Source: CAZAGD01 sp964484485 (lineage in GTDB: Bacteria > Desulfobacterota > SM23-61). From it: a DNA stretch of 9,118 nucleotides. A model generated the notes under the pieces. The model was given only the letters and a program-made list of their open reading frames with translations. It was not told the DNA's origin and did not search any database. Positions 1-6,873 of the stretch are shown here, piece after piece. The position numbers and the translations under genes were made by a program. The stretch spans positions 1 through 9,118 of the forward strand of contig CAZAGD010000251.1 of NCBI GenBank assembly GCA_964484485.1, given 5' to 3'. Position 1 is the stretch's first letter, and each line of letters begins with the position of its first letter.

Positions 1-13
1 ATTATTAATGGGA

Positions 14-142
14 GCATAAAATAAACGACATCTTAAGGCGTGGTTCGGCAAGCCCCAAGGGCTTGCCCTACGAGAAATTAAAAAAATCTCAAACGTAGGG
101 CAAGGGCTTGTCCCTTGCCGCATGTCGTTTTATTTCTTATGT
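14..142. repeat. MITE-like palindromic element, non-coding
   Basis: An imperfect inverted repeat spans the first intergenic region. The outer arms are an AT-rich stretch ending in ACGACAT (to 31) and its inverted match starting at ATGTCG (122-127) and running to about 142, with one or two indels. The inner arms, 46-71 and 95-120, match outside a 9-base centre that appears flipped. Each inner arm is itself a small hairpin: 48-55 pairs perfectly with 59-66 around CAA, and 100-106 pairs with 112-118. GAGA (72-75) and TCTC (87-90) close the central loop. No open frame lies inside. The nested palindromes, AT-rich ends and a related solo copy at 3305-3331 suggest a non-autonomous mobile or REP-like repeat. 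No target-site duplication was recognised and no transposase is present. Confidence 0.6.
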
Positions 143-282
143 GTAATTACGAGAAAATTTCATTTGGGAAACTCGATAAAGCCAGACCACGGATAAGAGT
201 GATAACTGTAAATATATAATTGCTCCGATTAATAAGCAGCTAACCTAAATTGTTTTAGATCATCTTTAAGAGAGAATGAAAA
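143..282. other. Intergenic leader before the aminotransferase
   Basis: This 140-base AT-rich stretch lies between the palindromic element and the aminotransferase start. It should contain the promoter of the rightward group, but I could not pick a convincing -35/-10 pair with good spacing. The start codon at 283 is preceded only by a weak purine-rich site (AGAGAG about 269-274), so the ribosome binding site is poor compared with those of the two genes downstream. Confidence 0.4.
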
Positions 283-1446
283 ATGCGTGATAATTATGCT
301 CACCGAACAGTTTCTTTTCAAGAGTCAGTCATCCGGAAGATGACGCGCGTTTGCCAGCAGTATGGAGGAATTAATTTGGCCCAGGGATTTCCCGAAAAAG
401 AGCCTCCTGCAGAAGTAATTCAAGAAGCTTTGCAAGCTATTCGGAATGGGAACAACCAGTACTCCATAACCTGGGGGCAGAAAGCTTTGCGGGAAGCAGT
501 GGCGCAGAAGGTGCAGAAATTTAATGGGATCAATGCTGACCCAGAAAGGGAAGTAACTATAACCTGTGGGAGCAGCGAGGGCTTGATAGCTTCCTTGTTA
601 GGTTTGGTGAATCCGGGCGAAAAAGTGATCATTTTTGAGCCTTTTTATGAAAATTACTTACCCGGGTTAGCGCTCTGCGGAGCAACCCCCCTGTTTGTGC
701 ACTTGCGGCCTCCAGCGTGGGCCATTGACATGGAGGAATTAGAAAGAGCCTTTGCGCAAAACCCCAGAGCTATCATCCTAAATTCTCCGGGAAATCCATC
801 AGGAAAAGTCTTCTCTCAAAATGAATTGGAGATAATTGCCCACTATTGTCAAGAAAGAGAAGTCTTAGTTATTACGGATGAGATATACGAACATATTATA
901 TATGACGGTTTAGAACATATCCCCATGGCCAAGTTGCCGGGAATGTGGGAGAGGACAGTAACGGTAAGTGGCTGTTCTAAAACTTACAGTGCCACCGGAT
1001 GGCGAGTGGGTTATGTGGTAGCTCATCATAATATCATGGATGCTATCCGCAAAGTGCATGATTATTTGGTCGTCGCTGCGCCCACTCCCTTTCAGATAGC
1101 CGCCGTACTCGCCCTAAACCTCCCCGATTCTTATTATGATGAGCTCAAAAAATATTACCAAGAAAGGAGGGATTTCCTTTTAAAGTTATTTGCCGAATTA
1201 TCAATTCCTGTTTTGCGCCCGGCCGGCGCGTACTACATGATGATTCAGATTGACCATCTTGGTTATTTGAATGATGAGGATTTTGCTATGGCGTTAGTGG
1301 AGAAAGCAGGTATAGCGACCGTGCCTGGCTCAAGTTTTTACCACCTTCCCGAAGATGGAAAGGATAAAGTGCGTTTGTGTTTTGCCAAGAAGTGGTCCAC
1401 CCTTTATGAAGTTCAAGAACGCTTGACCAAATTTCTCAAAGGATAA
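283..1446 (+). CDS. PLP-dependent aminotransferase, class I/II (fold type I)
   Basis: A cytosolic transaminase that moves an amino group between an amino acid and a 2-oxoacid using pyridoxal phosphate. The 387-residue length is normal for the family. The N-terminal INLAQGFPE segment (30-38) is typical of the subgroup with kynurenine, glutamine and methionine aminotransferases, as is FEPFYENY (118-125). Cofactor residues are visible: N171 in NSPGNPSG, D199 and Y202 in TDEIY, the Schiff-base lysine K233 in SGCSKTYSATGWRVGY, and R241. R364 in KVRLCF is the likely substrate carboxylate arginine. The substrate cannot be assigned, and aspartate, aromatic and methionine transaminases all look alike at this level. 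It is first in a rightward group, 52 bases ahead of the thiolase. Weak ribosome binding site; no better in-frame start was seen. Confidence 0.93.
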   Translation: MRDNYAHRTVSFQESVIRKMTRVCQQYGGINLAQGFPEKEPPAEVIQEALQAIRNGNNQYSITWGQKALREAVAQKVQKFNGINADPEREVTITCGSSEGLIASLLGLVNPGEKVIIFEPFYENYLPGLALCGATPLFVHLRPPAWAIDMEELERAFAQNPRAIILNSPGNPSGKVFSQNELEIIAHYCQEREVLVITDEIYEHIIYDGLEHIPMAKLPGMWERTVTVSGCSKTYSATGWRVGYVVAHHNIMDAIRKVHDYLVVAAPTPFQIAAVLALNLPDSYYDELKKYYQERRDFLLKLFAELSIPVLRPAGAYYMMIQIDHLGYLNDEDFAMALVEKAGIATVPGSSFYHLPEDGKDKVRLCFAKKWSTLYEVQERLTKFLKG

Positions 1447-1498
1447 AAATTTTCCGAGATGTTGGTGGAACATTAAATTTCTGATTAAGGAGGAATAT

Positions 1499-2764
1499 AT
1501 GGCCAAAAAGAAAAAACTCTTCCGCGGAGTGGCCGTCGTGGGCGGCGGATTGTCCAAACTCGGCCTTTTTAAAGAGAAAAATTGTAAAGACTTTTTTGCC
1601 GAAGCTTATTTAGAGATGCTGCAATCCGTGGATAAAGGAATTGATCCGCGGGATATTGAAGCCATCTATATTGGTAACTTCAGTAATGACTTCTTTGTCA
1701 AACAGGCCCACTGGGGTCCGATTATCGCTGATTTGGTAGGTCATGTACCCAAGCCGGTAACCAGGACCGAAGGAGCCTGCGCTTCCAGTGCTTTGGCCTT
1801 TCGGGAAGGCGTTTTCGCTATTGCTTCTGGTTTTTATGACATCGTCCTCGTGGGGGGCATCGAGCAAATGTCCAAACGTACTACTGAGGAAGTCACCGAA
1901 GGGCTGGGTACAGCAGGTAGTCCTTATGAAGTGGCCACGGGGTTTACCTTTCCCGGGGTTTTCGGGACTATCGCGACAGCCTACTTTGCTAAATATGGGG
2001 CGAATCGGGAGGACCTTTTTAATGTAACTATTAAAAGTCATAACAATGCTCCCTTGAATCCAAAAGCGCAGTTTCCTATGACCGTCCGTGACTTTATGAA
2101 CGCCCGCATCGAGCGCTGCCGGCAGAAGGGTGAACCTATACCCACCTGGAAAGATGAGAAAGATTTTTTGCGGGATGTTTCGGTTAATCCTCCGATAGCC
2201 TGGCCCATGCATCTTTTTGATTGCTGCCCGATTAGCGACGGGGCTTCTTGCCTACTCCTCGTGGCTGAAGAAATAGCCAAGAACTTTACGGATAATCCTA
2301 TTTATGTTGCCGGCATAGGTCAGGGAAGCGGTTATAGTTTGCACGCCACAAAAGATTTAACTTCTTTTGAGGCCACCCGTCAAGCGGCTAAAGAGGCCTA
2401 TGAGATGTCGGGATTAACTCCGGCGGATGTGCAGTTTGCGGAGGTTCATGACTGTTTTTCCATTGCCGAGATTATTCACATGGAAGATCTTGGTTTCTGC
2501 AAACCAGGGGAAGGTTATAAGGCAGTAGCCGAAGGGTTAACTAAACTCGACGGCCCCAAGCCAATTAATACTTCGGGGGGTCTAAAAGCTAAAGGTCATC
2601 CCGTCGGCGCTACTGGCGTAGCCCAGCTTTATGAAGTATGGCTGCAGCTTAGAGGCCAGGCCGGCCCGCGCCAGATTCCGAATCCCAATTTACGCGTAGG
2701 TGGAGCTCATAACTTAGGAGGTACAGGTGGAACCTGTACCTTTGTTATTTTGGAGAGGAGGTGA
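1499..2764 (+). CDS. Thiolase family protein (SCP2/archaeal acetyl-CoA acetyltransferase type)
   Basis: A thiolase-fold enzyme expected to condense or cleave acyl-CoA esters. The nucleophilic cysteine is C94 in EGACASSALA. H318 lies in the HDCFS motif where classical thiolases have NEAF, and H367 is in GHPVGATG. The C-terminus carries GGAHNLGG (H404) and C413 rather than the classical CIGGGMG, which places it with SCP2-type and archaeal thiolases that work with a DUF35 partner. Its 421 residues include the central insertion (about 196-232) seen in that group. AAGGAGG at 1487-1493 sits 5 bases before the ATG. The downstream DUF35 gene begins 4 bases after the stop, and its ribosome binding site overlaps the end of this gene. 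No HMG-CoA synthase is adjacent, so a mevalonate role is not supported. Substrate unknown; a beta-ketoacyl-CoA is the general expectation. Confidence 0.9.
   Translation: MAKKKKLFRGVAVVGGGLSKLGLFKEKNCKDFFAEAYLEMLQSVDKGIDPRDIEAIYIGNFSNDFFVKQAHWGPIIADLVGHVPKPVTRTEGACASSALAFREGVFAIASGFYDIVLVGGIEQMSKRTTEEVTEGLGTAGSPYEVATGFTFPGVFGTIATAYFAKYGANREDLFNVTIKSHNNAPLNPKAQFPMTVRDFMNARIERCRQKGEPIPTWKDEKDFLRDVSVNPPIAWPMHLFDCCPISDGASCLLLVAEEIAKNFTDNPIYVAGIGQGSGYSLHATKDLTSFEATRQAAKEAYEMSGLTPADVQFAEVHDCFSIAEIIHMEDLGFCKPGEGYKAVAEGLTKLDGPKPINTSGGLKAKGHPVGATGVAQLYEVWLQLRGQAGPRQIPNPNLRVGGAHNLGGTGGTCTFVILERR
2721..2739 (+). other. Perfect small hairpin inside the thiolase 3' end
   Basis: The bases 2721-2728 (GTACAGGT) pair perfectly with 2732-2739 (ACCTGTAC) around a GGA loop. 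It lies inside the coding sequence, 16 bases before the Shine-Dalgarno of the DUF35 gene. It may only reflect the Gly-Thr-Gly-Gly-Thr-Cys-Thr codons, or it may influence translational coupling. Its presence is certain; a role is not. Confidence 0.35.
2756..2764 (+). promoter_or_regulatory. Ribosome binding site that fixes the DUF35 start
   Basis: AGGAGGTGA is a near-perfect anti-16S match located 4 bases before the ATG at 2769 and overlapping the thiolase stop codon. It argues for the 2769 start over an in-frame ATG at 2727 that lies inside the thiolase gene. Confidence 0.85.
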
Positions 2765-2768
2765 GGCT

Positions 2769-3185
2769 ATGGCAGAGCGTCCTTTCAATGATTATTCATA
2801 TGAACAGTTCCTGAAAGAAGGGAAGATTATGGGGTCTCTTTGTAAAAAATGTGGAGCAAAGGCTTTGCCTCCCCGGCCAATTTGCGTCTCCTGTTATGGT
2901 ACAGAGATGGAATGGATTGAATTTAAAGGAGAAGGGAAATTGGCCGCCTTCACCGATATTGTCGTGGCTCCCCCTTTTATGGTTAAAGAAGGGTTTGGGA
3001 AGAATAATCCTTATGTGGTAGGTGTGGTGGAGCTAAAAGAAGGCGTAAAAATTGTGGCCCGTTTGACAGGCATCGATGCCAAAAAGCCAGAAGAAATTAA
3101 GGTGGGTAGTCCATTGCGGGCCGAATTTATTAAGAGTGGTCAAGGGCCGGAAGAGAAGGTTTATCTTGCTTTTAGGCCAGCTTAA
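2769..3185 (+). CDS. Zn-ribbon domain-containing OB-fold protein (DUF35 family), thiolase partner
   Basis: A 138-residue protein with an N-terminal rubredoxin-like zinc ribbon, C25-x2-C28 and C39-x2-C42, followed by an OB-fold from about residue 50 to the end (EGKLAAFTDIVVAPP onward). In studied archaeal systems DUF35 proteins bridge a thiolase to a partner enzyme, and related proteins act with SCP2-type thiolases on steroid side chains. Here it directly follows the thiolase with translational coupling, so the two probably form a complex that passes or holds a CoA ester; that role is inferred from family and context. The start at 2769 gives the usual N-terminus (a short helix, then CKKCG). 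It ends the rightward group. Confidence 0.9.
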   Translation: MAERPFNDYSYEQFLKEGKIMGSLCKKCGAKALPPRPICVSCYGTEMEWIEFKGEGKLAAFTDIVVAPPFMVKEGFGKNNPYVVGVVELKEGVKIVARLTGIDAKKPEEIKVGSPLRAEFIKSGQGPEEKVYLAFRPA

Positions 3186-3200
3186 GAATTGACTCAAACC

Positions 3201-3244
3201 GCCCTCTCGCCCGCTAAACCGGAGTTGTAAATGGGCGAAAGGGC
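3201..3244. terminator. Candidate hairpin between convergent genes
   Basis: The bases 3201-3212 (GCCCTCTCGCCC) pair with 3233-3244 (GGGCGAAAGGGC), 12 positions with one mismatch, around a 20-base loop. It starts 15 bases after the DUF35 stop, so it could end the rightward transcript or work in both directions. There is no T-run right after it on either strand, so intrinsic termination is uncertain and it could instead be a 3' stabilising structure. Confidence 0.4.
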
Positions 3245-3304
3245 CTAAATAAAAACCATCGGCTGCGCTTATTTTGGAGGGCACCTCTTTAGACTTGGGC
3301 AAAT

Positions 3305-3338
3305 GCGGCAAGGGCCAAGCCCTTGCCCTACATTTTTT
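3305..3338 (+). repeat. Solo copy of the palindromic repeat with terminator-like T-run
   Basis: This unit is nearly identical to the reverse complement of the inner arm at 95-121, differing at one base (GGGCCAAG here, GGGACAAG there). It forms a perfect 8-bp hairpin, 3308-3315 with 3319-3326 around CAA. On the plus strand, six bases after the stem come six T residues (3333-3338), giving the shape of a rho-independent terminator for the rightward group about 120 bases past its last stop. The AT-rich outer arms of the 5' element are absent, so this is a half element. Confidence 0.6.
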
Positions 3339-3390
3339 AAAATATCAAGAAAACAGGATGACCCCGATCTATGGAAGAGACACTATCTTC

Positions 3391-4548
3391 TTAAAAAGGC
3401 GGGTGCACGGTCATGAAAGTAAAAACCTCCATGCCGTTTGTTTCGGCTTTAGTTTTTTCGCCATTGATTACTTTGATCATATAATCAATCATTTCGGACC
3501 TTAATTCAGAGAGGGTCTTTCCTTCAATCAAGCAGCCAGCATTGATATCTATATCATCAATCATCCGCTGATATACTTGAGAATTGCTACCTACTTTAAT
3601 TACCGGTACGGCTGGAAATCCAGCCGGAGTTCCTCGACCTGTAGAAAAAAACATCAATTGCGCTCCGCTGGCTGCTAATCCAGCCATAGAATCGCCATCA
3701 TAACCAGGCCCGTCTTGAATGATCAACCCTTTTTCTGTCGGCCATTCGCCATAATCGACCACCTGATTAATAGTTGTTGAACCACCTTTGAAGATGCAGC
3801 CCATAGATTTTTCGGCTATGGTACTCATTCCGCCGTCCATGTTGCCTGGTGAAATTACCCAACTGGCTAAAGGTCCCATAATGTCTTTAGTCCGTTGTTC
3901 AGCTTGGGCAATCATAGTGATAATTTTTTGGGCAACTTCCTCATTTTTGGCGCGGCGGGCTAAAACATGGGCCGTACCAATCATTTCCGTATTTTCCCCA
4001 AAAATAACCGAGGCCCCTTTTTCTACCAGCCAGTCAGAAACAGCCCCCAAAGCGACATTGGCTGTTACTCCCGACATAGCATCAGAACCGCCACATTCCA
4101 TGGCTACCAAAAGTTTATCCCATGGAAGGGGGATGCGGGTTTGTTTACTGATTTGGGCCCACATCTCGCGGGCCGCGGCTGCTCCTTTTTTTATAGTTTG
4201 CTTCGATCCGCATTCCTGTACATTAAAAATTTCTATAGGCTTTTGAGCTTTTTCTATGAAAGGAAGCAGAGCTTTGGTATTTGCCCGTTCACAGCCTAAT
4301 CCGATGAGCACAACTGCACCCACATTGGGATGATGAACCATTCCAGACAAAATGCGAAAAAGAATTTGGGTATCGCGGGGACTTCCCCTTCCACAACCAT
4401 GGGCATGAGTTATACAGGTAGCTTCGGGAACTGCTCGCGAAATATGATTAATTACTCCATTAACACAAGCAACAGTGGGTAGCACTAAGACTTGATTGCG
4501 AATACCAAATTTACCGTCGGGCCGCGCATAGCCCGTAATCTCCTTCAT
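3391..4548 (-). CDS. UxaA-family lyase, large (catalytic) subunit: sugar-acid dehydratase or sulfolactate sulfo-lyase type
   Basis: Equivalent to the C-terminal catalytic domain of altronate/galactarate dehydratases. These metal-dependent cytosolic enzymes eliminate a beta group from a 2-hydroxyacid to give a 2-oxoacid. Family landmarks in order: GYARPDGKFGIRN (6-18), THAHGCGRG (47-55), GLGCE (83-87), ECGGSDAMSGVTAN (151-164), SMGCIFKGGS (248-257), FSTGRGTPAGFP (301-312) and DIDINAG (332-338). The 385-residue length fits the stand-alone large subunit, with the SAF subunit encoded just upstream and overlapping by 4 bases. The two-subunit layout also fits SuyAB, which turns (R)-sulfolactate into pyruvate and sulfite, so the substrate is open. 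I chose the ATG at 4548 (MKEITGY) over a GTG at 4557. Last gene of the leftward group. Confidence 0.88.
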   Translation of the reverse strand: MKEITGYARPDGKFGIRNQVLVLPTVACVNGVINHISRAVPEATCITHAHGCGRGSPRDTQILFRILSGMVHHPNVGAVVLIGLGCERANTKALLPFIEKAQKPIEIFNVQECGSKQTIKKGAAAAREMWAQISKQTRIPLPWDKLLVAMECGGSDAMSGVTANVALGAVSDWLVEKGASVIFGENTEMIGTAHVLARRAKNEEVAQKIITMIAQAEQRTKDIMGPLASWVISPGNMDGGMSTIAEKSMGCIFKGGSTTINQVVDYGEWPTEKGLIIQDGPGYDGDSMAGLAASGAQLMFFSTGRGTPAGFPAVPVIKVGSNSQVYQRMIDDIDINAGCLIEGKTLSELRSEMIDYMIKVINGEKTKAETNGMEVFTFMTVHPPF

Positions 4549-4817
4549 TTCTTGCACCTCTGGCTTTCCAAATTATGGGTATGGACCCACTCACCTTTTT
4601 TAATTTCTTTTTTGCTGACGGCGACAACTTCGCCATATTTAATGATCTCTTCCCCCGCAGGAATGTCTTGGCGAGCGACTTTATGACTCGCTGGTATATC
4701 CTCCAATACTAAAAAATTTTCTACCCCCTTCAGGAGAGCGGATTCTCCCTTTTTTAAATCTCGGAGAGCGACGAAAACGTTATCCCGAGGATGAATCAAC
4801 AAGACGTTATCTGGCAT
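4545..4817 (-). CDS. UxaA-family lyase, small subunit (SAF domain)
   Basis: A 90-residue protein matching the N-terminal SAF domain of altronate/galactarate dehydratase, here encoded as its own polypeptide. Visible signatures are IPASHKVA (41-48, with H45), IPAGEEIIKYGEVVA (52-66, with KYG) and the C-terminal VHTHNLES (78-85) that closes the domain in this family. It is expected to form the active lyase with the large subunit, whose start codon overlaps this stop in an ATGA arrangement. The start is well supported by GGAGGT just upstream of the ATG. It sits 35 bases downstream of the racemase gene, so it is very likely co-transcribed. Small subunits of SuyAB are of similar size, so size does not decide between dehydratase and sulfo-lyase. 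Confidence 0.88.
   Translation of the reverse strand: MPDNVLLIHPRDNVFVALRDLKKGESALLKGVENFLVLEDIPASHKVARQDIPAGEEIIKYGEVVAVSKKEIKKGEWVHTHNLESQRCKK
4555..4560 (-). promoter_or_regulatory. Ribosome binding site that fixes the large UxaA subunit start
   Basis: GAGGTG on the minus strand lies 6 bases before the ATG at 4548. A start at the GTG at 4557 would fall inside this site, so the ATG with its 4-base ATGA overlap is preferred. Confidence 0.75.
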
Positions 4818-4852
4818 TCTACCTCCTCAATGCATTTATGAAGTTAATATTT

Positions 4853-6088
4853 TTATTTTTTTAGATACATCATCGTGCCGTCTTGGACTACGCCTACTTT
4901 GGCCTTCTCCGGGAAATCTTTTTCCAAGATGGCCAAAGCTTCGGCCCAGGATTTAACGATTAAAGCATCGTCCGCGTGACAAATTAAGTCTAAGAAAGTC
5001 CGATCCGGAAAGGGGGTCAGGACAATTAATTTTTTCAAAATTTGCTGCAGAAAACCCTTAGGTTTTGGGGAAAAATGCCTTCCGCCATATTCATTCCCCC
5101 AAGCCCGCATTACATAATGAGGCACCTGTCCTTCTGGAGCATCAGCAATTAAAACTGCGACTCCCTCTTTTGGTTTTAATAACATGAGCGCCAAAAGAAG
5201 GGCGATGACGGCTTCATTGGCTTTGCCGTAGGCATTAGCGATGATTAGGTCATAGCCGCCACTATTTTTTATTCCGTAGTGTTCTTTAGCTTCTGCGCCG
5301 CCGATTTGATGGGTGGCGCGAAAATGACCGGCATAAATGTCGGTAATTCCGCCGCGACGGTTAATTAAGCAATCAACCTTGAAATTCAACCCAGCCGCAT
5401 CGCCAGCCGCATCGCATTCGGCGCGCATGATGTTATTTTCAAAATTGCCTAAACCCGTCCGTTGGGGGTCTCGATAAAGCTGGTTGTGAAATTGATTGAC
5501 AGTTTCTATCCCGGCCACCCCCGGGAGAATAATTTTGGCTCCCCCACCAAAACCCACATGGACATGAGGGGTAATGCAGCCGATACCTATTTTTAGATCG
5601 CAACTTAGGAACTCTCGATTAAACCAAAGTTCTACTCCCGTAGGTGTGCGACCGATGCGGACGGTGTTCTGAAAGGGGTCGTGGTTATAAACTGGATAAT
5701 TTTCTACAATCTCTTCTCCTAATTTCTTGCGCGCGCTGATCATGTCCTGAGCTCCGTGAGCTCCCAAAGCCCAAAGAAAACGGATCTGCTCCCTTTTCAT
5801 TCCAGATTCATGCAGGATTTCCAAGATATGAGGAGCAATCTCCTTCACGGGAGTAGGACGGGTCATATCATCGAAGACAATCACCGCTTGTTTTTTACCT
5901 TTGGCCAAATCTGTAAGAGATGGCCCGCTAAGGGGATGAACTATATTATGTTTTATCAAAGTGGGAGAAAGGGCTGGTTTTTCAAATCCAGGAGGATTTA
6001 GATTATCAATTTGCCAATGGTCAGGGAAAAATAACTCTCTTTCTTGATTTTCATACCATAATTTAGAAGGAACAGAGATTTTACTCAC
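4853..6088 (-). CDS. LarA-family nickel-dependent 2-hydroxyacid racemase/epimerase
   Basis: Homologous to lactate racemase, which uses a nickel-pincer nucleotide bound to a lysine to shuttle hydride at C2 of a hydroxyacid. The known functional residues can all be matched: D74 and R77 in FDDMTRP, H111 in WALGAHG, H175 in CITPHVHVGFGG, the pincer-carrying lysine K185 and the nickel ligand H201 in NQFHN. The spacing H175-K185-H201 (10 and 16 residues) equals that of Lactobacillus plantarum LarA (H174, K184, H200), so the protein is probably active. Length, 411 residues, is normal. The substrate need not be lactate, because homologues act on malate and other hydroxyacids. It lies 93 bases after lutC. 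The start is GTG with a weak ribosome binding site. The maturation genes larB, larC and larE are not here. Confidence 0.9.
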   Translation of the reverse strand: MSKISVPSKLWYENQERELFFPDHWQIDNLNPPGFEKPALSPTLIKHNIVHPLSGPSLTDLAKGKKQAVIVFDDMTRPTPVKEIAPHILEILHESGMKREQIRFLWALGAHGAQDMISARKKLGEEIVENYPVYNHDPFQNTVRIGRTPTGVELWFNREFLSCDLKIGIGCITPHVHVGFGGGAKIILPGVAGIETVNQFHNQLYRDPQRTGLGNFENNIMRAECDAAGDAAGLNFKVDCLINRRGGITDIYAGHFRATHQIGGAEAKEHYGIKNSGGYDLIIANAYGKANEAVIALLLALMLLKPKEGVAVLIADAPEGQVPHYVMRAWGNEYGGRHFSPKPKGFLQQILKKLIVLTPFPDRTFLDLICHADDALIVKSWAEALAILEKDFPEKAKVGVVQDGTMMYLKK

Positions 6089-6106
6089 TTTATTATTTCT
6101 TTTTTA

Positions 6107-6154
6107 TCCCCCTCACCACGCCTCTCCCCGTTGAGGAGAGGAAAAGATGGGGGA
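6107..6154. repeat. Hairpin in the lutC-larA spacer
   Basis: The bases 6121-6127 (CCTCTCC) pair perfectly with 6135-6141 (GGAGAGG) around a 7-base loop, and an outer CCCCC (6108-6112) faces GGGGG (6149-6153). The sequence style resembles short dispersed intergenic palindromes. It lies in the only sizeable gap of the leftward group, between lutC and the racemase gene, where it could act as an mRNA processing or partial termination site. A TTGAGGA-AGGA stretch here recurs at the hairpin ahead of lutA (9078-9090). Confidence 0.5.
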
Positions 6155-6181
6155 AACATTTAATGGGCTATTCGATTATTA

Positions 6182-6856
6182 TCAGCCAACAAGGATGACC
6201 ATCAACTTGCGCGGGCCATGCATGCCTTTAAAGAGCACTCCTTGAATATCACCGGTCATACTCGGTCCAGTAATGAAGACGAACTGGCTGGGCAGACTAT
6301 TTTTATTAGCAAAAACTTGGTCGATAGCTTTTTCATAAGAGGGGACGAGCCGTTCAATCGGCACAACGGCGATGTGCAGAATAGGAGCAAGAGAGATAAG
6401 TCGAGCTTGATCTTTCCGGTGCTTTATGCCCAAAGTTCCTGATTCCGCCACGGCAAAATCAGCACCGGTAATGCCGGCATCTGCCTCCAAAAAGACAGCA
6501 TCTTTGTAAGAATCGCGGTCGGCAAAGTCTAAAGGAGTCATAATTTTTATTCCCTGTTTTGCCCCCCAGGCAGGCAGATTGAGTTGACCTATAACTTCAT
6601 CTGTAGAGATCATGACTTTTTTTAAGTTCTCAGCCTGCGCAATTTCAGTTAATTTTTCTACGGCTTCCTCATAATTTTTAACTCGATATACTACCCCAGT
6701 TTCCTCAACCAAACGCTCCGTAAATCTTTTTACCAATTCTTCCTGAGTCATGGATAATTCGGCTAAAGGGGGCAGGACAGGCCTGGGTCCAACAGGCTCT
6801 GCTGGAGCTTGTTTTAATTTTTGGATTATTTCCTGGCGGGCGCTGCTTTGTTCCAT
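6182..6856 (-). CDS. lutC: LutC-like lactate utilization protein (LUD domain)
   Basis: One of three proteins that together oxidise L-lactate to pyruvate in the LutABC system (YkgEFG in E. coli). This 224-residue protein is essentially one LUD domain. Landmarks are EADAGITGADFAVAESGT (124-141) and the C-terminal ITGPSMTGDIQG (195-206) followed by GMHGP (211-215). Many relatives have S-R-T-A-D-I where this one has S-M-T-G-D-I, a small departure near a conserved loop. AGGAG lies close before the ATG, and the gene starts 17 bases after lutB, so translation is probably coupled within the operon. No signal peptide or membrane segment was seen. Family assignment is firm; the substrate is inferred from the family. 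Confidence 0.9.
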   Translation of the reverse strand: MEQSSARQEIIQKLKQAPAEPVGPRPVLPPLAELSMTQEELVKRFTERLVEETGVVYRVKNYEEAVEKLTEIAQAENLKKVMISTDEVIGQLNLPAWGAKQGIKIMTPLDFADRDSYKDAVFLEADAGITGADFAVAESGTLGIKHRKDQARLISLAPILHIAVVPIERLVPSYEKAIDQVFANKNSLPSQFVFITGPSMTGDIQGVLFKGMHGPRKLMVILVG

Positions 6857-6873
6857 CGAAATCTCCTAAGCTT

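Noticed and set aside
46..121. Repeat arms considered as a CRISPR or tandem repeat
   Set aside because: The arms are inverted rather than direct, there are only two, there is no spacer pattern, and no cas gene is present.
1610..2212. Long antisense open frame of about 200 codons within the thiolase gene
   Set aside because: It lies wholly opposite a strongly supported gene, has no recognisable domain, and such frames are common opposite coding sequence.
2727..2768. Upstream in-frame ATG for the DUF35 gene
   Set aside because: It lies inside the thiolase gene, and the near-perfect ribosome site at 2756-2764 points to 2769.
3788..4299. Two overlapping plus-strand open frames opposite the large UxaA subunit
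   Set aside because: No domain and no operon partner; the minus-strand gene has clear family motifs throughout.
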